Below, piece after piece: positions 21,875 to 32,043 of a DNA stretch of 64,000 bases. The notes beneath the pieces were generated by a model, which was not told where the DNA came from, did no database searches, and worked only from the letters and a program-made list of their open reading frames with translations. Location of the stretch: assembly GCA_020746835.1 (NCBI GenBank), contig JAGPNK010000011.1, positions 434,001-498,000 on the forward strand, in the 5' to 3' direction. This DNA comes from Stachybotrys elegans. Its lineage: Eukaryota; Ascomycota; Sordariomycetes; Hypocreales; Stachybotryaceae. Made by a program: the position numbers and the translations under genes. Position 1 is the stretch's first letter. Every line of letters starts with the position of its first letter.

Positions 21875-23768
21875 CTACCCATCAACCTCTCCTCTTTCTC
21901 GGGACTTTGTGGAAGTTTGCACTTTTGAGTGTCTGCGACTAGCAATCTTCTCTCCCCCAATATTTCCAACTTCTTTAACATTGTTGCTAGTCGTATCTGA
22001 AGTGTCGCGAATAGCAGCAGCACCGTTGTTCTCCAGCTCGGTGATTATGGCAGTTGCTGTACCCTTCCACTCTAGAAACGGGTTTGTCAGTTCAGAAATC
22101 TGCTGCCTGTGGATTATTTCTGCACTTACTTGTGGTTTTCCAGGCTGAGATTCTTGCCTCAAACATCTCGTCAACCTCTTCCAGCGACTTGTTGGTCATT
22201 TCAGGCAGGAAAAGGAACCCCCAAATTATACAAACACAAGTTATGGACCCATAGATCAAGCCCACTCGCGGCCCGAGATTTGAAGGCTCGTTAAGAAGGT
22301 ACGGCAAGGAGAAGGTAGCAGCAAAGTTGAAGACATTCGAGAGACTCCAAAAGACCATGTTGGACTTGTCGCGAAGTGTGGTGTGCGGAATCTCGGACTT
22401 GACAACCGTCAGACAAGATGCAAACATGATATATGCCGTGGGGAAGATGATCGTCATTGCCAGGATGCCCTTTTTGATGCCCATGCTCGGAGTGGAAATG
22501 GTTCCAAGACCCCCCAAGACCATCAAGCACGCAGCGTTGATGAAACTGCAGACCAAGTACATGGGCCTACGTCCGGTTTTGTCCACGAGGAACATGACGG
22601 CAAGGCATCCGATGCAGAGGAGGGATCTCTTGATCATGGTGCCCGTGAAGGGGTTGATGACGCCGATTTGCTTGAGAAATATTGTCCCGTACACCGAGGC
22701 GAACGGCAATCCGGTAATCTGAATGACGATTGCGGCAATAGAGCCATGCAATGTCCGGTGCTTGTTGGTACCTTTGAGTAAATCAGACCAGTTGCCCTGC
22801 GTCGGGGCGGTCTTGACAACTTCCATGAGAAGCTCGGCCTCTTCTCGTGCCGGGTAATTCTTTTCGACGCCGGAAAGATACAGGATCTTATCAACAGCCT
22901 CTTCGAATCTCCCCTGCCGAATCAGCCATCGAGGGGACTCGGGAACCAGCCAGGAAAACATAAGGACCAGAGTGGGCCAGATGAAGACGAGACCAATAGG
23001 TATCTGCCAGGACGCATCGCCCTTGTAGTTGCTGGTGAAGTTGGTAACAATGGCCGAGATGAACCCAGCAAACGTCTGGCTGAGGTTGTATTGTCCGACG
23101 ACCGAGCCCCTTGCGGCCGCGGGGACAATTTCTGCAAGAAACATGGGCACAAGCCACGCTTCGATCCCGACGTGAAGATACAGCACCATTCGTCCCGCCA
23201 GCATCTGTCCCCAGCCGCCAGCTGTTACACATATAGCCACGCCGGCAATGCAGACCAAGTTCATGCCTACAAAGACGATTTTGCGGCCAAATTTCTCTCC
23301 AACAAAATGCCCGGCGACGACGCCGATGGCATACGCGATCAGCGGGAAAGAGTTGAGATAGGCAAGCCTCGCAGAGGTGAGGACATAGGTCTGCTCGCCG
23401 GGCAGTTGCTCGCCGAATCGTATCGCGAATGCTTCATAGTGTCAGATACAGATTGGAGATGATGTATTGCGTCTCGCTGTCCTACCGTCCATGGCTTGCG
23501 TGGTGTTGATCACGGCGGTTTCAAAGCCGTAGCTGAAGACTGATATTCCAATGACAATAGTTGCAAGCAGGAGGTTGCGGGTGATGTGCTTGGTTACATG
23601 AGCATTATGCTCGCGCATGAAATTGACGAGCATCTCGAGTTGGATACCATTGGCAGGCTCTCGCGGTTTGAGTCCGATGAACATGAGCATGGGATAGGCA
23701 GGTGAACTCAGCCACTGTCTACAAATGCCAGAGATGATGAGAGTCGCTGGATTGCGAAGCGGGGGCAT
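21875..23768 (-). CDS. MFS sugar transporter
   Basis: Major facilitator of the sugar porter family, plasma membrane, probably importing hexoses or disaccharides with protons; about 593 residues. Exons 23768-23486, 23431-22130 and 22071-21875. Twelve hydrophobic helices can be followed from ITRNLLLATIVIGISVFSYGFE onwards. Signature blocks are GEKFGRK after helix 2, PESPRWLIRQGR after helix 6, DKTGRRP after helix 8 and the terminal EEVDEMFEAR. The last exon is a hydrophilic cytoplasmic tail. The start is uncertain: several in-frame Mets precede helix 1, and one at 23690 would give a more usual N-terminus. Convergent with the SDR gene (178 bases). Confidence 0.9.
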
Positions 23769-24834
23769 CCTGCCAAAGATGCTGGCTGTCCCAAGGCTTC
23801 AAGGTTGGGACTAAGCAGCGCCTATCCCTACTAGAACAACCCAGACGCCAGCGTTGCTTCCATGGAATGAGTAATAGCTGAAAGTATAATTTTAGCCCCT
23901 TCGATGTTCACTCTGTGCCAGCAAGTAAATAGGAGGGTCATCCCTGCAACTGGCAAGACTGTTGCGGTAGAAGCCGTCTGGAGGGTCGCATTCTTCAATT
24001 GCCGAGCCGTTGGGAGGTATAAGGAGCTGCCCATAGCGGTCAGGCTGTGATTCTTTTCCCTCTTAGGTACGATTATGGCGGCAGCGACCAAGCCACATTC
24101 CGGCTATCCGGCAGCGGGGTGATTACGTTTGAGCTCATCCCTGCGTATCGGCGTTCTTCCCTCTCGCCAGCGTCTTGGGATAGCTGTATTGTCAACTCCG
24201 CTTCACGGGAGAATGAAAATCTCGATGACAACCGGGCTGGCCGGGCGATGCCCGTTTATCCAGTTCTTAACCACCAAGCATCTCTATCAAGAGATGTCCG
24301 GGCATGAAGATAGGGCCAATATGGTGACAGTGGCAGTTTACGCCCTCGACAAAAGCACATTGTATATACAGAAGTCAAGGTTAAGAGAAATGCGCCTTCT
24401 CTATTGCTGAATTTGACAGTTTTATAGTCACATTGGGCATCAAAGCAATGCACGTTATAAAAGCAGATGGGCTACGGACATGTGATTATGGCTTTCTTAA
24501 GCCTGCATAACTTATAGGAGCATCTAAAAAAGTCTCTAAGTTGTATACAATCCTCTAGTAACTTCTAAGAAAAGCAAGCACATCGACTCTCCTACTATAC
24601 ATGTGATTTCCTCCTCTATAATAAAGTAGGTGCCTGCAGTAAGGAAAAAGGAACAATAGTCTATGTGAACAATAGTGGTCTTGCTACCCGCAGGACCAAA
24701 GAACAGAATCGAACAATAAGGGATCGTCAGATGACATCACCCGTTGGCCAGAGTCAGAACAATAAGGTGGCTGCGGCAGCGGCAGCGGTTCCTCCTCTGA
24801 GTACTCTTATTCTTATGCCGACCCGTCTGCTTGT
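23769..24834. other. Intergenic region with an AT-rich pocket
   Basis: About 1.1 kb with no recognised gene. The segment at about 24430-24650 is clearly richer in A and T than its surroundings and has no open frame; it may be a decayed repeat. Confidence 0.5.
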
Positions 24835-25374
24835 TTAAGCAAACATCATCAGACCCACGGCGACCACGAGGGCTGCCGAGGCGCCCATGGGGACGTTCTG
24901 GTGGCCTGCAGAGCCAATGGGGATGACGCCGGTGGGGACGGCAAAGGCCTCGTAGGTCTGGGTGGTGGTGTGGCTGGCCGAGTCGGTATAGAAGACGGTC
25001 ATGGGCTCGTCGCAGAAGTCGGTGACCATGAGGGAGAAGCTGTCGTAGCCGCAGTCGGTCTGGGAGGCAGCCCTCTCCTCGACGTTCTCGAAGTAGGTGG
25101 ACATGACGTCAAACCACTCATCTACCTCTTCCGACAAAGATGCAGCCACAGTCATGCTGCAGCGGTACGCGTCGGTCATGGAGGACGAGGCCCATTCTCC
25201 CAAGTCGCCGGTGGGAGTAGGGGGCAGCAGATCCGCGGCGACGGAGCTGCCGCACTGCGCGTCTTGACGAGGCAGGAGCCCGTTGGAATGATCGAGGACG
25301 CCGAGAGCGATACCTTCAGCCAGGGCCTGTCCGGCCATGCTGAGGAGGGCTGCGAAGAAGGTGGAAGAGTGCAT
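24835..25374 (-). CDS. Small secreted, probably GPI-anchored protein
   Basis: Protein of 179 residues, one exon. The N-terminus is a clear signal peptide (MHSSTFFAALLSMAGQALAEG). Four cysteines follow in the mature part (CGSS, YRCS, DCGY, FCDE), which could form two disulphides. The C-terminus is a short hydrophobic segment (ASAALVVAVGLMMFA) after small residues, the layout of a GPI-attachment signal. The frame remains open upstream to 25539, but that extension lacks protein character and would bury the signal peptide. Proteins of this size and pattern are common in fungal walls; no function is assigned. A 20-base palindrome lies about 430 bases upstream. Confidence 0.75.
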   Translation of the reverse strand: MHSSTFFAALLSMAGQALAEGIALGVLDHSNGLLPRQDAQCGSSVAADLLPPTPTGDLGEWASSSMTDAYRCSMTVAASLSEEVDEWFDVMSTYFENVEERAASQTDCGYDSFSLMVTDFCDEPMTVFYTDSASHTTTQTYEAFAVPTGVIPIGSAGHQNVPMGASAALVVAVGLMMFA

Positions 25375-25806
25375 GGTTGCGCGTTTGTAGGGGGTATGTT
25401 GGGTATGGTTTAGGGTGGTTATAAAGGTCCGGAGGATGATGGATAAAGATTGATATTCAACGGCTTGTAGAGATGTTGATGCTCGAGATAGTTTCTTGGT
25501 GAAGGTGGGAGGACTTGGTCCTTTATAGGAATGCACCATGGCTTGCAGACCAACAGACTACGATATATCCCTGTGTACAGCCTTCGAGCAAAATGGGGGA
25601 CGCAACTCTTGCCTTGTCTGGTGTTGCAGGGTTGTGTTCAGAATATTCCTTCGAGACCCTTCACGATGCAAGGCTAACCAGAGAACCGCCCTTTGGTCGT
25701 CAGCATTGGATCCTGAACGCGCCCGGCTAGTTGGAGTTTGTAAAGACGCCTGTGCTGCCTTTGCTGTGTTCTCCACTAGAGGGCCATGATGCCAACACAG
25801 ACCTAT

Positions 25807-25826
25807 CTACGGAGTATACTCCGTAG
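25807..25826. promoter_or_regulatory. Perfect 20-base palindrome with a CGG-N8-CCG core
   Basis: CTACGGAGTATACTCCGTAG is its own reverse complement. The inverted CGG/CCG triplets are the arrangement bound by Zn2Cys6 dimers. It lies 433 bases upstream of the GPI-type protein start. Confidence 0.4.
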
Positions 25827-26258
25827 GTATACGGATAGTGGAGATGTTGTCTTGAAGCTCATTTCATGCAGGGGGGGCAAATGTCTATTCATATGACCCT
25901 TTCGGGACAAGAGAGACCAGATAGGGAAGACGATATCGGCGTCAAGGGCCCATTCTCGTCGTCCACTCGATACTCATTGGCTACCAAGATGCAGCGAGGA
26001 AGGCTCGTACGAAGCACGCAGGGACGCTCGCCCCACGAGGACAGGCATGGCGCGGGTGAGGCGTGCTCCTTGTTGGGCTGAGCATGTCTCGGCTATTCCC
26101 AACATACCACGCCACAAATGGCCCAGCCCTATCCGCACCGCATTGCCACTTCACACGGTTCAGCCTGGCCCAGGTGGAGGCCCGAATCTCATCTCGCTCC
26201 TGGAAGCGCGCCATACAGGTCGCCATGGTCTGTCCCACAGGTTCCCACAATGTCAGAG

Positions 26259-26303
26259 AGGCATAATTAGCATAGGCATAATTAGCCTAGGCGTAATTAA
26301 CTT
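26259..26303. repeat. 15-base tandem repeat, three units
   Basis: Three adjacent 15-base units: AGGCATAATTAGCAT, then one differing at one position, then one more diverged unit. Not coding. Confidence 0.75.
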
Positions 26304-27911
26304 TGCCTTGGCAGCGTCCGTGCCTTGTGGGCCTCAAGATCTGGCGTCTGGATGAAACCAAGGTACTATGCTTTACGTCAAGATAATAGTAATTTTAACC
26401 TCGTGCTACATAAGCGAGCCACCGAATTCAATCAACACAAGAGGAGCTATTCGGTCTCTGCTATGTAGATCAGTTTGACCACCCCCAGAGCAAAAGTTCG
26501 TTCCATATCAGAAGCAGCGACGCACCGCGGCATTCGGAAGGATTCATTGTGCACCACGGCATCCCATATCAGAGTTTCAGGTGGCACCATGACAGGGTAG
26601 CCCACTCGCTACGCTACAGTACGCTGAGAGTGTCGTCGCCTCTACCCCTGAGGCTGTTGGTTGCATCCTTCAATGGTAGGATGGCAGCCTGGATACCCGG
26701 CACAACCTAACAATCATCCGTCACTAACTTTCATGGATTGGTCGAATTGAGTGTCGAGCCCATGGAAACAGGTAGACCGCTGAGCAATACCTTAGCTAGT
26801 GTTGTCTCGCCGTCTCCAACAAAGGCATTGTCTTGATGGGTCTAGCCATTCGCTGTCTATACATGAAGGAATAAATAGGTGTCTAGGAAGCCGTTTCATC
26901 CAAGGTAATCCGCCCTTGGCAAGGGGACTCCATGCCCTAACCTGAGCTTGGAGAGCCTGTATGATGGTCTGCTAGTGCCAAAATGTAGGTGATTTTCGGC
27001 AAATTGAAGGTCAGCCCTGCCAAGTGAGCGTGGGTATGTATGTAACCTCACATCGCTTGGAAGCATTGCCGCCGAGTCTCCCCCATGCCTGTCCCTTTTA
27101 CCTATCTTGCTGCTTTTTATGTTTGCTTCCTTCACTCATTATGTGTTTGGATATTTCGGGGCCTGGATCTGAACTTTGACTCACTACAGTCTCCCTTTTC
27201 CCAATACATCCATTCGTTACCTTGGCCTACTGGAGTACAATGGCGTGACTGTTTGCCTCCGCCGCGGTTGCGCTGCTTACCAGTCGCTGTGTTGCCCAGA
27301 GCCTTAGCATAGAAAGTCGAGACGGCATCCTCGAGTCTGCTAACCTGCTGGTGAGTGACTGATGACCAGTCAATCTTGCTGGCCTCCTGAATAAATTACT
27401 GACATGTCACCAGCAACTCCACCTACAACAACAATCACGGATAGCACCCTCTTCCAGGTCAGCAGCTCTGACAACTTCATACCGGAGGACCAGACCGCAA
27501 GCAGGGACAACGATAACCAGTGCAACCGGGCCCTGACCGCTATTCTGGCCGCCGAGGATGGCTTCCCTGAGCCCCCAAGCGACCAACCTCAATGGCTCGA
27601 GCTCGCCCGCAACGTCTTCGAAGTCCAGCCTCAGCGAATTAGCAACGAAGCCTGCGGCGGTGGGCTCCGCTGGCAGATATTTCCTTTCAATGCGGGATAC
27701 GACTACAAAGACAGTAAATACCACTGCCCGGAGCAGCCCCCATCCCCTTTAGTGAAGCATAGCGCATTGTCACTGACCGCCGTGCCTAGCCGGATCTAAC
27801 GGCTGCCTCCTGAATCTCGCAACTCTACATATACCCGCACCGTCGCCGAGCTTTGGGAGTGAATCACCGACGTCGGTCTTATCGACGAGGATAACTGGGC
27901 TATGTACGATG

Positions 27912-27925
27912 GCGTCATGGTGAAT
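27912..27925. repeat. Target-site duplication, left copy
   Basis: GCGTCATGGTGAAT, identical to 27999-28012. It encodes the VMVN step of the GH76 remnant. Confidence 0.85.
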
Positions 27926-27998
27926 GTGGGATTTCCCGTTCGTGTGCCCCAATGGGATACAGACCAGTGACTTCGAGGAGGCCCCCTCTGACGATAAA
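27926..27998 (+). mobile_element. Short retroposon-like element, copy 2 (73 bases)
   Basis: A 73-base insertion starting GTGGGATTTCCCG and ending GACGATAAA, bounded on both sides by the same 14-base sequence. It matches the 5' part of the element at 2831-2993 with four transitions and one indel. The host is a GH76 pseudogene: protein homology runs to MYDGVMVN before the element and resumes after the second copy of the duplicated bases with NDTYENVTPF, so deleting 87 bases restores the ancestral alignment. This shows insertion rather than chance repeats. The core contains short complementary pieces and could be a structured RNA, but no RNA family is recognised. Confidence 0.8.
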
Positions 27999-28012
27999 GC
28001 GTCATGGTGAAT
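27999..28012. repeat. Target-site duplication, right copy
   Basis: 14 bases identical to 27912-27925, immediately after the element. Confidence 0.85.
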
Positions 28013-28270
28013 AACGATACATACGAAAACGTCACCCCATTTGTCCTCCCGCAATGCTGCCATCACGGCGCTTGGAGCAGCGTTCACGTACAACTCTGTA
28101 CGGGCCTCCCCTTACCCCCTTTCTCACTCTGAACCACCCTTACCTTTCCCCTCCCCTGCTGACAGCGTTCTGCCACCTAGACCGACAGCTCTGATGCATC
28201 TGTGGACGTCGGTTGATGAACGTGCTTGCTGCCGTGTCAAACCTGCTCATCGACGAGGCTGAACCACCAG

Positions 28271-29105
28271 CACGTGGCTCATTGGATGATGATGAGACCT
28301 CAGATATTCTAGCGATGGTGAGAACGATAACTAGGGTATGCCCACTGGCCCAGCAATGAACCTTCCGCTGCTGGGCGTAGATTCTAGAAGTAATCGCTTG
28401 TTCCTAATGCCAAACACGTGCCATGAATTTCCCGATAGCCGTTTTGCCTTCAGGCTTCCGGGGTTGTGATGTGCGTCATTCTGCAGTGGCGCTTGTTGGA
28501 GTCTGTCTCACATATAATAATTGGTAGTAATCATGTTAGTGTGAGCGGAATTTCCCAGCAATTGGTGATGAAAGCACCGGCAAACTCCGTTGGAACGGTA
28601 ATTTGTGGTACGAGAAAATCCCCCGCTGCCCGGCAGTTGCGGCTCGGCATAATGGACTGATGGGTGAGCATCCCTACCCTACGTCTTATGGAATAGATGA
28701 AGGGAGTAGTTCAATGCCATGTTCATACGAAGCAGTTGGTAGATGTTGCTGTCACATCTGCAAGCGGTACCAGCTACAAACGACCACAGCTTCTTTGAAG
28801 CCGTGTCTTAAGTTTATGACAAATCGACTGAGTCCCAAAGGCATGTACGGTTCGAGTTAGAGTCGTCTGGGTCTGGAGCTAAACCCCAAAGGTGATGGCT
28901 AACCTGAACGGATATTAGAGTGACCGTCCGGCAGATGTTTAACGCCACCGTCAGTCAATATCCCACGTGCCTGCTCGCTTTGACCGGTTGCAGAACAAGT
29001 TGATGCCTCGCGCTTTCTCGGACAGATGGAGTGGGATACCATCCGCCGCCATGTCTTTTCCCCCTCGGCTAGACCCCCGAGCTCACACATTCATCGTCTC
29101 TCGCC
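28271..29105. other. Intergenic region
   Basis: Tail of the GH76 remnant and the promoter of the next regulator. No gene recognised. Confidence 0.5.
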
Positions 29106-32043
29106 ATGGAGGAGGATACAGATGCTCCCGCGACCAAGCGGCCCAAGATCCGGCTCGCCTGCCAGGTATGCCGCGACCGCAAGATCCGGTGCGACGGAGG
29201 CCGTCCCGTCTGTGGCTCATGCGCCCGGCGAAAATTGGGTGTCGAGAACTGCGTCTATGCAGATGGCGGCAACGACCCGCCCTCCGAGTACATCAAGTCG
29301 CTCGAGTCCCGCATCAAGGACCTAGAGAAGACCATCGCCACTGGCAGCCAGGCACCGTCGGAATCCCCAAGACCCTCGTCCACAGCACCCGTCAGTCTTC
29401 CGGGATTCCAGTCGGTCCCTTTTACTGGCCATGGCCAACCGATGTCGCCCGCTTCAGCGCAATACCAGTCTCAGCCTCAGTATCTACCCAACCCAATGAA
29501 TAGGCCCTATGGAGGTGCTACCCCACAGCCGCCGAAAATCTCCCCAGCTTCTGGGCCCGGTGTACCGGAGCCGCCCTATCGGTATCCCTCGGCGTCGCCG
29601 GCAGTACCCAGACAACCCCCAGTCTTTCAGATGATGAAGAGTTCTCCTTCGGCGACTTCAGGGAGTCCCGGTTACATTGCCTCTGCTCCCCCGCGCACGA
29701 AACCTCCCAATGCGCTGCAAGATCGGCCCTGGATCAGCAAGACCCTTCCGAGCCTGAAGCAAGAGTCAGAATGTGGAAGTGAGGAGCTAGATGGCGTCAA
29801 CATCATGGGAATGGAGGCAAATGCTTCCCCAGATTCGGGTCGGGAACCAGGATCCGTGTACTTGGGCCAGTCCAGCGCCGCTGTCTTCATAGGCCAAGTC
29901 CGGAGCAACTCGCTGAAGCGTCGACGAGATGATGGCCGCGGAGATTGGCTCAACCAGGTCGCTGGGAGCAGTGAAATTGCCCCGTCCCCCCTCTCTCGGA
30001 GCTCCCGAGACCGGGCGGAGAAGTCGAAAAGGGAGAGGATTGCACTCTTGCACGAAGTGGTATTGCCTCCCCGGTCCTTGGCGGATGAGCATCTCAACAA
30101 CTACTGGGAAAACTTCCACCTCTTCCACCCAATCCTACACCGACCGACCTTCCAAAGGAGGTGAGATTTCCTGTGCTTATTCTGAGCCACGATCCCTGGG
30201 ACGATTACTTATCCAATGCATGCAGATATGAAGAGCTCTGGACCCAGGAGCTTCCTACAGTCGAATCGCCCTATTCCCAACCCCCCGGCTATGAGGATAT
30301 ACCTTCGATTCGCGCCTTCTACTCCCTCGTTAACGCGGTCCTTGCCATGGGATGCTTGTGGACGGCCAACCTCCGTGATGCTGATAGAGTGAAGCATGAT
30401 GCACTGGCCAGTACGCAACGAACCGACCCAGCCATCTTTTACAACAGGGCCGAGAAGCTGCTGTCAGGGGCGCATGCCTGCCACGGGAACCTGCTGTCGG
30501 TCCAGGCCCATATCACAATGGCCCTCTATCTCCAGCTTGCCGGCGACGTCAATCGATGCTGGCTGGCAGTTGGCATGGCGATCCGCATTGCCCAGGGGAT
30601 TGGCATACATCTCAACCATGCAGCCGAGAGCCAGGCACAGCGTGAGGAGCGTAGGCGGGCATGGTGGTGTTGTGTGCAGAATGACAGGTGAGAATCCATG
30701 CGTTTGTAAATCATCATCTCGCGACTGGCTCCCTCTGACGCAGCACGGCAAGGTTCATGGGGATGATGTTCGGGCGGCCTCCAATGGTGGTGTGGTCGGT
30801 GCATGTTCCCTTTCCCGCCGACACTGATGACGAGCTGCTTTCTACACAGCCGTATTCCTCTTCCAATCCCATCACAGTAGTTGAGAGGTCTGTGCAGGGC
30901 TACTTTGTCCACTCCATCGCCTTTTCCGACATCCTGCTCAACGTCCTCCGGTCAGCTCACCTCGTCCTAGACCTCGCGTGCCGCGCACGAGCTGACCTCC
31001 CACGTTAGGTTATTCTACATGCAGCCTGCCTCGCCGAAGCAGACGAAGCAGTTTCCGCTCGCCGAGTATAGCCAGATGATTGAGCTTGATGCATCCCTCG
31101 GTGAATGGTGGGATCAACTGCCGGACTACTTGCGCGTACGGCACTCGGGCGACGTGGTGGGCAACGAGATTCATCGCCGGCAGGCTGTCTCGATGAGGTG
31201 CAGATATCTCCATCTCAAGATTCTGCTCTTCAGGCCTGCAACTGTGGACGCATCCAGGGGCAACCTGCTCGATGAGCCAGCTCCAGGTGTCCAAGGCTTG
31301 ACAGATCTTCAGAGGTCCCTCGCCGTGAGCTGCGTCCATTCCTGTGTCCTGGCGGCGCAGGAGCTGATCCAGGTACTGCATTCACGCTGCACCATCAATA
31401 AAGGGCAGCTTCCCAACGCCTGGCATAGCGTTTTCTGTGAGTGATCAAGGATGAGAGAAGCACGTAGGCAAGGGCTGACGTGTTTGCAGACGTTTTCACG
31501 GCGTCGACGGTGATTTTGGCAGTCGTAATTTCGCAGTCTTCGGTCTCGGTGTCTAGCGCCTCGCTCGAGTCATTGGAAACATCTTGGAGGTTTGCGCTGG
31601 AGGTGCTGACACTCTATGAGGCACAGGGAAGCCTGTTCGCGGGAAGATGCGCCTCCATCCTCCGGACAGCCATGCACCAGGGAAAGCGGGACATGAGTCT
31701 CGACGCTCGCGGTAAACATGACCTGAGTCGGAGCCAACTCGAAACTGGACCAAGACTAACGGATCGGCATCTTCCAGGCAATGCGGTCGAGGTGCGCAAC
31801 GAGATAACAGCCGAGAATCTTCGGGAAAACAATGCCTCGAGCAGGCAGAGACCAAGTGCCGGACAGGACGAGTTTAATGCAGAGCCAAGGGGAGACGCCA
31901 ACCTAGCTGAAACCTTACTTGGCGATACGTGGTGGCATACCGCCGGGTTCGACTGGCTGGATGCGCTCGAAGTGCCCGGATATGGCGGACCAGACCAGTT
32001 CTTCGAGCCTCCTAGCTTCTCCCATAGTACACCGTACGTGTGA
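29106..32043 (+). CDS. Zn2Cys6 transcription factor with fungal-specific middle domain
   Basis: Nuclear regulator of 901 residues. Exons 29106-30160, 30226-30687, 30744-30950, 31009-31436 and 31490-32043, all phase-consistent. The Zn2Cys6 cluster (CQVC, KIRC, PVCGSC, ENC) is near residues 18-50, followed by a short coiled coil (YIKSLESRIKDLEK) for dimer formation. A long Pro/Ser-rich linker leads to the Fungal_trans domain from about residue 320 (DEHLNNYWENFHLFHPILHRPTF), with YLQLAGDVNRCWLAVGMAIRIAQ and the RRRAWWCC block. The exon joins at RRYEELW and DSTARFMGM are typical of this domain. The C-terminus is acidic/aromatic and may activate transcription. The target pathway is unknown; no obvious partner gene sits nearby apart from the Myb gene. 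Confidence 0.92.

Larger units (their letters stand above)
25375..27239. other. Intergenic region
   Basis: About 1.9 kb without a recognisable gene. It holds the palindrome at 25807-25826 and a three-unit tandem repeat at 26259-26303. Confidence 0.5.
27240..28270 (+). pseudogene. GH76 (Dfg5/Dcw1-like) alpha-1,6-mannanase pseudogene
   Basis: Broken copy of a secreted GH76 endo-mannanase-like enzyme of the cell wall. A signal peptide is visible but its third codon is TGA where Trp is likely. Recognisable family blocks follow: LFQVSSSDNFIPEDQT, PEPPSDQPQWLELARNVF, CGGGLRWQIFPFN, SNGCLLNLA, then after a frameshift TRTVAELWE-stop-ITDVGLIDEDNWAMYDG, and later RNAAITALGAAFTYNS and NVLAAVSNLLIDEAEP in shifted frames. 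The Trp-rich block between signal peptide and LFQV is missing. The catalytic Asp pair is changed to NDN. Both nonsense codons fit TGG to TGA, a CpA-type G:C to A:T change. The short element at 27926-27998 interrupts it. The right boundary is approximate. Confidence 0.85.

Noticed and set aside
29026..29325. Alternative frames at the start of the large Zn2Cys6 gene
   Set aside because: The frame starting at 29106 contains the complete zinc cluster; the others do not.
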